Source of the DNA: Paragorgia papillata
Taxonomy: Eukaryota > Cnidaria > Anthozoa > Scleralcyonacea > Coralliidae
NCBI GenBank assembly: GCA_035771165.1
Contig: JAWNZC010000351.1
Coordinates: 6,301,001-6,365,000, forward strand
DNA length: 64,000 bases
Direction: 5' to 3'
In this document: positions 10,544 through 22,609 of the stretch, piece by piece
Layout of the letters: each line of letters starts with the position of its first letter
How positions within the stretch are numbered: position 1 is the first letter of the stretch
Position numbers and translations under genes: made by a program
Notes under the pieces: generated by a model
The model's database searches: none
Told to the model about the DNA's origin: nothing
What the model saw: only the letters and a program-made list of their open reading frames with translations

Positions 10544-10636
10544 CTCTTTCCAGTCCGAATCAGTCATTAGGATTTTATTCTGGCTAACGCCAGACGATTT
10601 TATTCACCTCTGGGGAAGCCCTCGGACAGGAATGAG
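10544..10636. mobile_element. TTAA-flanked MITE, divergent copy
   Basis: Starts after TTAA with CTCTTTCCAGTCC and ends GGACAGGAATGAG before TTAT, giving imperfect inverted ends. It shares the core ATTCTGGCTAACGCCAGACG with the copies near 20.7, 31.4 and 34.3 kb although its ends differ. Confidence 0.7.
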
Positions 10637-11029
10637 TTATAAACCCTAACCCTAACTATCACAATAATGTTTCTTCTTTAAGTAAAACAATTTATTTTAA
10701 TTTTGTATTTTAATAGTTACTACTTACTACCAGCACAGGCAGCTCGTAATGTACATCAGAATATTGTCGTTGAAAAATGTTTTGATAAAAAGTATTTCTG
10801 AAATAAACTAAATACGCTTAATACCTGGTTGGAATGATGCAATATCACTTATGAAGTTCGAAGACGAAGGATTTTTGACTTCGTGCATGACGCGCCGCGA
10901 GGTGCGAGGACTGTAGTCTGTAGTATTTATCCAGTATTCACCTCCACTTTGGTATATAATTGACTGCCCTAAACACCTCTGAGCCACGGATGCGTAAAAA
11001 ACACGGAGTCTTAGGCATACTGTAGGCGT

Positions 11030-11070
11030 ACCAAGCGGGGGGCAGGGGGGGTGCCCCCCCCCAAACGGGC
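11030..11070. repeat. G-rich/C-rich low-complexity patch
   Basis: gcggggggcaggggggg followed by a run of C. This is low-complexity sequence of uncertain length in an assembly. Confidence 0.7.
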
Positions 11071-11244
11071 ACTTTTTGAAAGAAATTTCGGGTAAATTCG
11101 GGTAATATTGCTGTTAAATATTCATGATCGTATGTTGAATACGATCTAATAATCGACAGTCGACGTGTTCTCTTAAACGCAACATTGCAATATTGACGAA
11201 CAACATTGCAATTTTCATTGGCTATTTGCCCGAGTCAATTTGCA

Positions 11245-11547
11245 GGGGTGTTGGTAGCACAGTGGTTAGTGCACGTGCCTTTCACCTCTGCGAGCCGGGT
11301 TCGATTCCTGCACGGTGCAGTTATCTGATTAAAAAAAATTCACCTTGGCCGCATGTGAGAAGAGTGCTTCCAGTTTGACTCTGCCAAACACCACAGGTTT
11401 CCTCCGGGTACTCCGGTTTCCTCCTGTAGTAACACTGGACCAATGAGGGTGGGCCCTTACTGGACCTCTGAGGATAACAGTTTAGATATAACTGATAGAG
11501 TTATCCAGTATAAATAAGGTTAGTTTATAGTTTATAGTTTATAGTTC
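11245..11547 (+). repeat. tRNA-derived SINE
   Basis: The head (11250-11320) has A-box-like tagcacagtggttagtgc and B-box-like gggttcgattcctgc, the layout of a tRNA polymerase III promoter; the anticodon-loop position reads TTC, suggesting tRNA-Glu ancestry. An unrelated body follows, ending in a (TTTATAG)n tail at 11518-11547. The head and tail show a SINE rather than a working tRNA gene. Fragments of the same body recur near 7.45 and 7.88 kb. Confidence 0.85.
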
Positions 11548-11659
11548 AATCATCATTCACAAGATGACAGTTATTTCGCCGGAATCGTTACAGACGTTTA
11601 TTCTCAAACCGCCTTGAAAAATATTCCAAGTTTAATACAATATCTGCAAGAAACTACGG

Positions 11660-11910
11660 TGGCCCGTATGTGCAATACACAAAAGAAAATATCAGTACAC
11701 AAACAAAAGTTTCAATTCACAAGTAAATTAGCCGATACACATTATAAAGTATCGATTCACTGAAACGAATTTCAATACACAACAAAGTTTCGTGCAATAC
11801 ACAACAATAAATATTTTCAGTACGTAATAAATTCTAATTCGATACACAACAAAGACTAGACTCTCGATACACAACGAAAAGTTTTCGATACACAACAAAA
11901 AATTGCATGT
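11660..11910. repeat. Degenerate tandem ATACACAACAAA motif array
   Basis: A motif close to cgATACACAACAAAg recurs at irregular spacing of about 20-35 bases (near 11664, 11690, 11735, 11775, 11795, 11840, 11865, 11888). The inverted arm at 14940-15185 carries the complement (TTTGTTGTGTAT). Confidence 0.65.
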
Positions 11911-13599
11911 GGGAATCTCAGGGACAATAGGGGACAGAGCAAGAACAGAGCAATATGATCCAAGATAAACCATTCTGTACATGTGGTCTAAATAGAATCT
12001 GAGAGTTCAGTGAGATTTTTAGTCGTGTCATGCATGTTCAGTTTAATTTTTGTATTTCTTTGAGCTCGAGACAATGTTCTGTTGTATAATTGTGGAAGCT
12101 CTCAGGGGCGGATTTAGGATTTTGAAAACGTCAGTCAAAGTTGTGGTCCAATGGCCCCCCTGAAAATTTTTGAAATTGGGGTCTCTAAAACGGCATTTCC
12201 CACGATTTGACAGCACATTTGAGCAAAATTTTGAAACTTTTAAAACATATTTTAAAAGGCACATTTTATTATGTTTACAAAACATTTGTCCAAATTGGAT
12301 GTTCAGCATTTATATTTTTACAAAGCTTTAAACTAAAATATTTGCCAAACGAGAAAGGCGCAAACACCCAAAAATGCATGCCTTCTAAAATTAACTAAAT
12401 ATTCACTGTCTCAAAGACCTTGTAGTGTGTAATTTTCTCTAATTTAATAAATTATATGTTATCTACCGACCACCGTAACATTGATATAAGCTAATTAGAT
12501 AAACCTGGGGTCATATTTCTCGAACGCGCCGTTAAAATATATGTTATCAAAGCAAGATAGCGAGACTAACCATAATTTGAAAACAGTTATTCATTTCAAA
12601 ATCATGAAAAGAAAGATCCAATTTAACGTTGAACTAAACCTTGGCTTAAAGATCAATTTGATCCTTTCAAATTCATATATAAGAGCTCCTGGCAAGCGTG
12701 AATATGCTAATGCCGCCTTGCTGAATAAATATGTCTGAACTCTGAACTCAGACTTCACTAGGACGCAAAATGATAAATAATACGATATTGAGACTGGACA
12801 AAAACACATATATTCGACACTAGATTGTTTGTATATTTGAAATGAAACTAAGACGACCTTAACTTACCAGTCTTACCTTACAGCAGTAGGGGAATAAATG
12901 ACTCCGCGCGGCGCCAAAATTCAGACGCTTTCAATCGCGTCTATTAAAATGTTCCTCGCTTGAAATAAATCGATGACTGTGTAATCTAGATGACAAATCA
13001 TCGTAGATTGTTCACAGTATGACAGTATTTCTTCATCATTGCTGTTAAAGCAGCTAAAACCCCATTCGAAAACGCTTATACAGAACTCGTATGACTGAAA
13101 CCACGAACACAGTGAGAAGCCTTCAGGCTTCAATGAATAAATTACTCGGTATCTCAGCTGAGTCAGCAATCAATGGTTGCCATGGTGCAGATCGGTCAAA
13201 AAGCCCAAAATCAAGACAGCCAATCAGGTTTGAGGCAAATCGGTCAAAAAAGTGGTTGCCATGGTGCAGATCGGTCAAATTGATCAAACACCAATCAGAT
13301 CTCTCCGCAAACCGGTCAAAACTCTCAAAGCGAACGCTGACCACCGGTCATCCCTGCCCGGTGTTTGCTGACTCGCAAATTACAATAAAAGCGAATTTGA
13401 AGCCTAATCAGTCTGCCAAGCTTTCGAGTCACGGCATAACATTTTCTAGAAGACTGTCGAGATTAAAATATTGTGTGATTGCGCAATTATTCTGGTGATT
13501 TTTTACGTCAGTCGCGTGACCGGTCTGATGTATGCTAAATCCGCCCCTGCCTCTATGGAGGAATCGTTTATCTATTGCCCAGCCAGCTTGCGGGAAGGA

Positions 13600-14240
13600 A
13601 AAGGTGATTCCCTCTCTCGAAGACCAGAGAACGTGAAGCGGGGTGTAACGAGCATCTCTCAAAACAGAGGTTCATCTGTTCCTTCATATTCTTCTTTTAA
13701 GAAAGAAAAAGAAGAAGAACGAAGAGCGCACTTCCAGCCGAAGACTAAGGAGTAAGGCCTGAGCTAAACGTCGCACAATTCTCGGCAATTAAATCCGTCT
13801 GGGTCACAGGCGGATAATGTGACGATGATGCGTGTTCGACTTGCACGACGAGTTATCGTCGCGTCCAAATGTCGAATTAAATGTTTCTCTTCTGTCTGTG
13901 ACAATTCGACCTTTAACTCGACGTCACATCTACGTTGCATTCTTACCGACGAAGTGAATTAAATTCGTCTGAATTAAAGTCGTCTATTGTGCGAGCGCCT
14001 TAGCTTCTTCACGTACCGCAATCGGTACAATCGGTTCTCCATTATTAAAACCAATGGTTATAGACTTCATGCTTGGTGGTGGACTTCAGTTGGAGTCTAG
14101 CTGGAAGTGCGCTCTTCGTTCTTCTTCTTGTTCTTTCTTAAAAGAAGAATCATGAAGGAACAGATGAACCTCTGCTTTGAGAGAGGTTCGTTACACCTAA
14201 CACCCGCTTCACGTTCTCCGGTCAGGTCTTCGAGAGGGGT
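13600..14240. repeat. Inverted repeat inside the 4-kb foldback
   Basis: 13605-13740 (ccctctctcgaagaccagag...) and 14100-14235 (...cttcgagagggg) are inverted copies of about 130 bases. A direct duplication of ttgccatggtgcagatcggtcaaa lies just upstream at 13178-13280. Confidence 0.75.
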
Positions 14241-16143
14241 AATCACTGACAATTATTGTTGCTAGTACTGGCTGTAGTACTGGCACCAGCAGTATCGCCC
14301 CTTTTTCAAACACATGAACAATCACAACTTGTAAAATAAGAAGTTGACCAAAAACATATTCGTTAAGGCAAACTTTACCGTGTATACTGAGCTTCTATTT
14401 GCTAGCCCTCCTAAAAGGGCCACTGCCCTCTTGAGTGCGTTTACATGGGAAATTTGCCGGCCCTCTTGTCATGTAAATGCAAACAAATTTGAAATTTTTA
14501 CAAGGAATTACGCTGAGATACGGGATCTCGGCAAAGAGGACTAGCTCTACCAAATACCAATAGGGCTGGCCCTTGACCATATAAACACCCCCTTTAGGCC
14601 TGCGGTAAACGTCGCACAATAGTCAATAGACGACTTTAATTCAGACGAATTTAATTCGAATTAACTTCGTCGGTAAGAATGCAACGTAAATGCGACGTCG
14701 AGTTAAAGGTCGAATCACCTTTTCCTTCCCGCAAGCTGGGCAATAGATAAACGATTCCTCCATAGAGCTTCCACAATTATACAACAGAACATTGTCTCGA
14801 GCTCAAAGAAATACAAAAATTAAACATGCATGACACGACTGAAAATCTCACTGAGGACCACAGAATGGTTTATCTCGGATCATATTGCTCTGTTCTTGCT
14901 CTGTCCCCTATTGTCCCTGAGATTCCCACATGCAACTTTTTGTTGTGTATAGTCTTTGTTGTGTATCGAATTACACTATTGCGTGTCGGATGATTCTTTG
15001 TTGTGCATTTGTGCATGGAAAGAATTTATTACGTACTGAAAATATTTATTGTTGTGTACTGCGCGAAATTTTGTTGTGTATTGAAATTCGTTTCAGTGAG
15101 TCGATACTTTGAAATGTGTATCCGCTAATTTTCTTGTGAATTGAAACTTTTGTTCGTGTACTGATATTTTCTTTTGTGTATTGCACATACAGGCCACCGT
15201 AAGAAACTGCAAGATATAGCTATTCGCGCTTTTTTGTTGATTACCTGACAAAGAACTACCGCACTACGGCCTACGGACAATAACTTCATCAAGTAAACCG
15301 TGCTATTCCGTCGTTGAAGCACCTCCAAGATGATCAAATAATTTTAGCTTTGAGTGAATTGAGTCTGGGTGTTACATAAATATTGATGCAGAGGAAGGTG
15401 TAAGAAACGACGGAATAGCCGCACGGTTTACGTGCTAGTTCTTTGTCAGGTAATCAACAAAAAAGCTCGCATAGGCATAGCTATATTGCAGATATTGTAT
15501 CAATAAAACTTAGAATATTCTTCAAAGCGGTTTGAGAATATTAAACGTCTGTAGCGATCCCGGCGTCAACACGAAATAACTGTCAACTTGTGAATGATGA
15601 TTGCAAATTGATAACTCGGGCAAATGAAAATTGCAATGAAAATTGATCAATTCGATGATTCTGTATAAATGTTGCGCGCAAGAGAACATCCTGTTTGACT
15701 GTAAAAACAGACAAGCTGTTCAAATTGCAACGGCGAGTACAGTACTGAGTATAGGCAAGTGAAGGGCCGAGTAAAAAACCTGGGTTCTCTTCTGTATCTC
15801 TTCTCTACCTCGTTATTTAGCAATTTGTTGCCTTGTTACTTTTCAGGTTTTTCATTGTGAGGAAATATATTATTTCTATGGAAATATCCATATCGCGTTT
15901 ATTAAAATTATGCGTGGAAACGTCATTTCCGGATTTCACGCCATTGTTGTTTACTTATTTGTAATTTTCGTTTCGTCAAAACAGAATTAGCAGAAACTCT
16001 ACGATTTTAAGATATTCGAGTTTGATTTAAACAAAATTTCCAATGACATCAGTGATTTTCCACGTACCGAAGCCCTCTATGTAGCGCATTGCGTTAGACA
16101 TCGTCTCAAAAATGAAGAATGAAGAACGTATATTTCGACTTAC

Positions 16144-16813
16144 CATATTGACAACAAGTGTTGTTACTCGCACAGCAATACCGTCCAGAACGATCACAAG
16201 CCTGTGGCGTCGGTGGTGAACAGCCAAGCTTCAGACCTGCGTCGTTGCATCCTTCCATTATTCTCTCAGCCAAAGAAGTACATCGATTCGACAATTTGCA
16301 CCAGCTTTGTGTGAGCAGTGCGGCGCCAAGTTTCTGCCAGTTACTGCTACTCACGTAGAAAATAAGGTCGGGAACGCGCATAAGATGCTCCATTCCAAAA
16401 GTAAAAAACAACCCTGTGAGCGCATTCTGAATGCCACAACATGGTGTTGAGGTCGAAGGGATTAAATTTGAAGCTTGCTTCAGTGCTCGATCAACGTTGA
16501 TGTCGAAGAGCAGTTGACTTTGTTCCGGTGTGAGGCATACACTTTGCTCGCAATCGCATTCGTCAGGGTATCCTTGAACAATTACTCCTTTGGGAATATC
16601 ATTGCGATCGATACCAAGGATCTCCAGATCGCCTTTTGCGTGGGGGAGATTTAAGTTGTAACCAAAACCAATAAGAACGCCAAGTTTTGTGCGGTGGGCA
16701 CAAGGAGAATACTTTTGCCAGCTTTTGATCGACACTGTCGGGTTACATTTCTCGGCAAATGTACTGGACGCAATCAAAACCAGAAGCAACGCCAACAGAA
16801 GAGAATGAGACAT
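16144..16813 (-). CDS. Lysozyme-like/granulin secreted protein, exon 1 (signal peptide, GH24-like domain)
   Basis: The ATG at 16813 starts a signal peptide (SLLLALLLVLIASSTFA). Residues about 25-190 resemble GH24 phage-type lysozyme: IGFGYNL matches the TIGxGxN loop, LTPEQSQLLFDINVDRAL matches the helix after the active-site lobe, ALTGLFFTFGMEHL matches the ALxxxxFxxG helix, and WCKLSNRCTSLAERIMEGC matches the NRxxxRRxxE end. These enzymes cleave peptidoglycan. Where active members have SWEG or DEG with the catalytic Glu, this protein reads SWQKYSPC, and the usual Asp and Thr also look substituted, so catalysis is doubtful. Six or more Cys suggest an extracellular fold. The exon ends CCQYG at a GTAAGT donor (16143), already inside the Cys-rich tail. 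Joined length is about 322 residues. Confidence 0.8.
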
Positions 16814-18384
16814 TTTCGCAGTGATATGTTTGTGTATGAAATATCTCTTTTGACTGTCACCTCACTCACCACTGCCCCCAGTCATTTATAAACAGTGACG
16901 ATTAATGTAACCTAATCTCTTGTTTGCGCAATGAAACCCTACAGTTGAAGTTCTCTTACTACCCTCGGGAAATGTAAAAAGTGGTCGCAACTAGAACTGG
17001 TCGCTTACGATAATTCGTTCTCGTTTGCAACCACCCACTGAAATGGCTGAAGTTGGTCGCTTACGAGAGATTGGACCAGAAAAACACTGCGTTTCTATTC
17101 TGGCAACCAGCCGGAAACAGCGATATATACTTTATCGTTATGCAATTTATAATCTCATTACTGTATTATTAAAGTTATCAAATTGCTTTTTAGCGCAGTG
17201 TTGACTGATTGCAAAGGGTCTTTCAAGGTTGGTCACTTACAAGAGCTTAAAGTGTTTATGAAATCCCATTTTGTTGTTCAGATTACGCTGATCATCATGC
17301 GCTATTTTAATTTTACATCACGATTTTTGAAAGTAGATCTACAAGCCCTGCCTCGTCCCCAGTCGCTTTTCAAGAATGAGATCTGAGAACGTGAGATTGG
17401 ATCATTGAGGAAATTTCAGAGGGGGCCCAGGGCCCAGGCTAAGGGGGCGCTAGTATTTTTCTAAACTCGGCCTGTGAAGGAGGCAGCTACAAGCCTTCAA
17501 AGTTAAGTTGACCATTTGGAATAATTTTTGTTCCACCGCGCCGTACGGCCAAATTGGTTTTGTAACGTCACTGGTTGTACACACGCTCAAAAGAGAAATA
17601 TGTACTACTACACTCAGAAGCTTCAGAAGGACTCAAATGGAATCTTTTGAAAAGTTCTGTATTAGTGTATTTCTAGTGGCCCAAACGAGATGAGTTGAAG
17701 AACAACTTTAAGATTCAAGGATTGTCCCTAAACTGTTTTCCTAGTGATAATTTTATTTGCCAAAATGGACAAAAATTGAATGGCTTTGTTCAACTGCACC
17801 AGTTTCCTAATGAAAGCCGTCAAACTGTTCGGTACAGGTATATGTACCTCAAAATAACCCAGTACCTCAAAACATACACAGGCATTTAACTTGTTGTAAG
17901 TCATCAAAAATAACATTGACGTCTAAGCTGACTGTTGATTGTTAATGACTGAACATGTATCTTTCTGGAAAACTACTAACAATTGCAAAATCGTCATATT
18001 GTACTGCAACAGGGGGGGGGGCTGAAGCGTGTTTGTTATGTTATAAAAATGAAATTTTTCATGGAACTGCTCCTAAATGTTGTGAACTTAAATATAAGTT
18101 TGCAAGTTAGGTATTTTATAACAGGAAAATATATCATCATTATGTCTTAAAACAAAAGTTCCACCTAAAAATCGACATTATCGAATAATTGAGTGGTGTT
18201 ATATAGGGAACATAAAAAGCACTGTCTTTGTTTGTTTTGACGTACAAAAAGTTAAAAACTTGTAACTGTTGTAAGTCGCACATCAAGCTTGCAAACTTAC
18301 GTTGTAAAACACAAGAATCATTGCATTAAATAATAATGTCACACAAGACAGACAATGCTTCAAAATTAAGGTAATAATAATATT
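16814..18384. other. Upstream region of the lysozyme-like gene; no gene recognised
   Basis: No coding region recognised. The minus-strand promoter of the lysozyme-like gene should lie here, but no decisive TATA or regulatory site is assigned. A G10 run occurs near 18012, and an imperfect inverted pair (aagtttgcaagtt near 18096, aagcttgcaaactt near 18285) suggests another small MITE. Confidence 0.4.
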
Positions 18385-20368
18385 GTGGATCTTCGTCTCC
18401 ATGTTGATTCTAAGAACAAAACTCGATTGCTTTCCCAATGGAGGTTTTCTTGGACCAATAATATTGGTCGAGAAATTCTACTTGCTCTTTCGATGTCAAA
18501 AGCCCGCGCAATAAATCTTGAAGCCATTGGGCCGTTTTTAACAGTTGGGAGGAGAATTTTTGATATACCAGCTCATGAATATCCTACAGGATGTATCGCG
18601 TCTGAGAAAGATGAAGCACGTTTCGTTGCCACAAGTTTGCTGCAAAAGTTTTTTCCAAATTTAAATACTGAACACCAGGTTTGTTACGCTAATGAGAAGA
18701 AAATTAAAACGGGACATTTTAAAGTATAAAGTATAGTTGCTGCAAGAAGACTATCGGCGATGATTCCAAGGTGACTGACATACTTTATTATTATTTAAGT
18801 ACATTTAGTTTTTTGATTCAGTGTGTTGTCTTTCCCATACTTATTTTAAATTTATTGAAATATTCGGGAAAAACTAAATATATTAAGGTAACAGAAAGTC
18901 TAATGTCACCTTCCTCTATAATTAGTAAGGTGTGTTGGGAAGGATACGGACCTATAAAGTCTTTGGTCAGGGGAATAATTTTGACATGTATTATTCTTTA
19001 CGTCACACTACATTTTGTACACAAGGAGTTGCTTCCTTATGCGTGCTTAAGTCTTTATGTGGTACTTTTTAACTCTTTTTCTGGTGATTTCATTTTTAAG
19101 TCGCTTGAAGATTTTCGATGTCAAATTATAAGTGAGATATCTGAAGAACACACTGATTCTCGTTTGGGTTTGGCGCGTGTTTTTTAACTTCTCCTAGATT
19201 ACGACTTGAAGGATTCCATTCGTTCAGGTTTTAATTACCAACGTGTAGTTAGCTTACTTACCGGCCCCTCAACATCAAACTATGGAAAAAGAAATTGCAA
19301 TTTTTTTATAAATATTTCAAACATAGATCACCTTCTTCGAGATATGCAGTGATAAAAATTGTTGGAAAAGGTATTTTTCATGTTCTATTTTTGTTCTTTT
19401 GTTTTGTTTATGTTTCTTTTGTATTTTCGGTGGTGTCTATAGCGGTACTTTGTACATTATTGTCTTGGACATTAATATCTGGATACCGTGGATTTCTTTT
19501 GTTTTATGAACTGAAAAAGTGGAATAGCCGCATAGCTACTATATTATACATGCTACATGTATTTTTTCTTATCGTAGGTACAATTTATTTTTTTCTTTAT
19601 AGTCTTTCCATTTTGACATATATAGTTTTGTTTTCTTTTGTTGGAGTACTGCTTAATGTAGGCCACTTTATTCCTTACATCACTTTTTTCTCAGTTCTAT
19701 TTTTTTCACTGATTCTTGGACTTTTTGGAAGTTCTTCGAAGAAAAATATTTCAACTTAAAATTTCAGTGGTGAGGAGAATGATGGTGGTGAGAATGATGG
19801 TGACTAGGAGAATGATGGTGGTGAGGAGAATGATGGTGGTGAGGAGAATGATGGTGGTGAGAATGATGGTGATGAGGAGAATGATGGTGGTGAGGAGAAT
19901 GATGGTGGTGAGGAGAATGATGGTAATGAGGAGAATGATGGTGATGAGGAGAATGGTGGTGATGATGATGATTCTGATATCCAGGTACTGAACCATTTAC
20001 CCAAATGGAAATATAATGATAACAACGAACCAATGATTTTAAAATTACTTTACGATAAAATTAGGGAGAGGCTTCTACCATACGACTTGAATGTATTTCA
20101 TTTTGGCATCAAACTTTTCTTCGTACTTTGTTTCGCTCTCTTTTTATTTAACGTTGTCAGAATTTTCCAAACGACTGACATTCCGAGGACAGTTAAAGTA
20201 CTAACCACAGTGAGCTTGGGTGTCGTGCCGTACATTTTTAACATAGTTGCCTGGAAAATGAGCGATTATGAAAAAAAGCACGGAATGAAGAACAGAAAAA
20301 GAAAGTTGAAACACTTGTGGATGAATTTACTTCAATGCGTCCTACATCTACACATTATATGCCTGTAG
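18385..20368 (+). pseudogene. Decayed multi-pass membrane protein gene
   Basis: Successive frames read as one protein interrupted by damage: 18385-18726 (soluble start, ARAINLEAIGPFLTVGR), 18771-19187, 19295-19759 and 20033-20368. Hydrophobic spans include FSFLIQCVVFPILILNLL, GIILTCIILYVTLHFV, a very long run at 19370-19730, and LTTVSLGVVPYIFNIVAW near the end. Breaks seen are a 7-base tandem copy AAAGTAT near 18720 that shifts the frame, a TAA at 19185 after which the same frame reopens, a frameshift near 19300-19345, a TAA at 19757 and a TAG near 19803. An acidic repeat (EENDGG units) precedes the last segment in the same frame. The family is not recognised; it may be a lineage-specific membrane protein. 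It could be an intronless copy. Some breaks could be assembly errors, but their number argues for a pseudogene. Confidence 0.55.
19768..19965. repeat. 18-bp coding minisatellite (GAGGAGAATGATGGTGGT)n
   Basis: About eleven units of 18 or 12 bases. In the frame of the neighbouring membrane-protein segments they encode EENDGG repeats ending in GGDDDDSD, an acidic loop. Because units are multiples of three, length changes keep the frame. One unit carries TAG (near 19803). Confidence 0.9.
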
Positions 20369-20534
20369 CTGTTGTAGACGTATAGATACTGTAGACGTCG
20401 ACGTACAGTCAGACCTGGAAAAAAATGGTCACTGTTTTCTCCAATCTTAAAGTCCATATAGATGACATAAAAATTAATTTTGTCTAATTTAAAATAACAA
20501 AGTAACTAAGGTGAGCTAGGAATATCCACCAGTA

Positions 20535-20640
20535 GAGTTGGTTTTCTCCTGTGCTTTGAGGGTTGGTCTCCGGTTTTCTTCGCTCTGAAAAATCAACGTT
20601 AGCTGAATCAATCATAGCTATAGTGTCCCTGATTGTTCAG
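20535..20640 (+). repeat. Remnant of a 5S-derived SINE body
   Basis: The run tctcctgtgctttgagggtt...ctccggttttc matches the body of the 5S-headed SINE at 61.7-62.0 kb (tctcctgtgcttcgagggtt...ctccggttttcc). The 5S head is missing. Confidence 0.6.
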
Positions 20641-20660
20641 CCAGAAGATTAAACACTTAA

Positions 20661-20752
20661 CACTTTGAAGCCTGAGGACGAGTCTTTAGTGCTTTATTCT
20701 GGCTAACGCCAGACGATTTTATTCAGCACAGGGAGAGGTCCAGGCCTCAAAG
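20661..20752. mobile_element. 92-bp piggyBac-type MITE flanked by TTAA
   Basis: Begins CACTTTGAAGCC after TTAA (20657-20660) and ends GGCCTCAAAG before TTAA (20753-20756). TTAA duplication is the hallmark of piggyBac-superfamily insertion. It shares the core with three other copies in this window. Confidence 0.8.
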
Positions 20753-20756
20753 TTAA

Positions 20757-22550
20757 TGATGCATGTTAAAGCTATTCATTTTGACAGTGGGTTGTTGTTG
20801 TATTTATTTATGTGAGGAGGATGGTGACATTGGCTTTGTGGTTGCAGCTCAAACTGCAACATATTAAAAAATAGGTTGAATAAAAATGATTAGTAACTTA
20901 AAAAAGCTTTTTCAAGACAATGTTTAGATATGTTAGAAACTAAATAAATAATAAATGTAGTGTATTCCGCACAAATTCTCGCTTACGGTTACTCGTCTTC
21001 GTCAATATGACCATTGGCAGTTCTCTATTTTGGCGGTTTTAGATTGTAATAAAAGCTAACATTTATTCTATGTATTCAATTGTGAATGTATATAATCGAT
21101 TATCGTTTGTTGTCAAAACATTTGTAGCTAAATTACGGTATTAGAATATTGTTACCTGTATAGCTCTGTTCTACTGCATGTTCCGCACCTATAAGCTATA
21201 CTTGTATTATTTAAGGTGAAAGTGTAATAAATAAAAAAACATTCAATTCCTAAAATAATACACTATGAACAGATAAGGAGAATTAATCAGATATATGTAT
21301 ATAATCAAATATATTTAGTACAGTAACAATGACTGCATGCAGTTTCACCATATAGCGTGAAAGATGAAATAATGTTTGTAATCATGTAATACATAATATG
21401 GCGTGTGATGTTATTAATATTGCTATAATTAATGCTTATTTATATGAAGTTTATGTCATGGTTTATCATTAAAAGAAACCAAAGTATTCTTTATTTTGTT
21501 AATGTATATTTCATTGATTTTTGGCTTTATTTGGCGCCAAAGCGCAAAGAGACAGTATTGAAAAAGTTGTTCAAAGGCTTTTCTTTTTTACATGACCCCC
21601 TTCTCTACCTCCACCCGAGGAAAAGGCAAAACAGGCAGCTGCCTCTTTTCAGGAAGTCCGTTTTAGCCCGTCTCCCCTTTTCAAGCGCCTCTGCTACTCT
21701 TCCGGCGTTTCCGAGTAAATGTCGACTCTCTAACTTTTGCCGATTTTTCCCTAATTCCCGATTTAATATAACATTTATAATAACGCCTTATTTATATAAA
21801 ATAAATGTGTATAAAGTGTATTAATTTCAAAATGTTTAATCATTTTTAATTGAATGAATTGAGTTACCCATGAGTAACGTAGGTTTCGAAAGCGAAACCT
21901 TTTTTCCTTCAAACGCAATAAGTAAATAAAGCAAGGCACATGCAGAAGTCTGAATAGAAGTTCGCAGGAGTTTTGCATTTCTTCGTTAGTAAAATATGTG
22001 TATACAATGCATGCCCCATATATTTAGCGGAAGTTTATAACTGCATGAAACAAGAAAGTTTGAATGGCTTGTGAGTTTATTAAAATACGGAATCAATTCC
22101 AAAGTACACAACTAACTGAACTAAGACTGAGGTATCTGTTAATTACTGGATTAACGTTTTCCGCGTCAGACTGGACGTTTGCAAGATATTTCAAGAAAGA
22201 TACTTTTCTCAAGGTAATGAAACTTAATGATATACATGTAAACATCTTACATTTACATTTACATCTATAGACTTGCCACAAGTCGACCACTTTGTTGTTT
22301 TATTCAAGATAGCCAACAAACCGTCTAGATATCGTGTAGCTATATTAGGGACCTTAAAGTGCATATAAACCCTACACAGTTTTTAGTTCCCTGTTTAGAG
22401 GGCGAAAAAAACAGTTGTAAAGTTATTTTACCGTTTTTTATTTGGTCGTTTTGTTTCCGAGATATATCTCTTTGAACATTGGCAAAAAGTCCTATTCGCT
22501 GGAAATTGCCGCAAATGCTATTTGGTCAATATTGAGACTGGTATCTACTG
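20757..22550. other. AT-rich intergenic sequence, no gene
   Basis: No coding sequence recognised. An isolated half of an AAAGTG-ended repeat (ccttaaagtgcatataaaccc) starts near 22352. Confidence 0.4.
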
Positions 22551-22609
22551 ATGTGACGTCATTTCCTCATTAATTCCATTGTCAACGGAATTAATGAGGA
22601 AATGACGTC
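22551..22609. repeat. Near-perfect 25-bp-arm palindrome
   Basis: gtgacgtcatttcctcattaattcc and its exact reverse complement are separated by nine bases. It abuts the left end of the larger foldback element. Confidence 0.9.

Larger units (their letters stand above)
11543..15610. mobile_element. 4-kb nested foldback element
   Basis: Outer arms: 11543-11660 against 15485-15605 (cattcacaagatgacagtt... / ...aactgtcaacttgtgaatg). Second arms: 11645-12100 against 14765-15200, inverted. Inside are further inverted pairs at 13605-13740/14100-14235 and 13755-13995/14598-14720. The interior has no recognisable transposase; the longest frames are short and lie over the inverted arms. This is several generations of insertion into a foldback or one complex Foldback-type element. 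Confidence 0.7.
10449..16143 (-). other. Intron of the lysozyme-like/granulin gene
   Basis: A 5.7-kb intron bounded by GTAAGT (16143) and TTTAG (10449), with matching phase. It is filled with a TTAA-flanked MITE, a tRNA-derived SINE and a 4-kb nested foldback, all listed separately. No further exon was recognised in it. Confidence 0.7.

Noticed and set aside
19751..20033. Minus-strand His- or Ile-rich ORFs
   Set aside because: Antisense of the 18-bp minisatellite, whose sense frame fits the membrane-protein segments.
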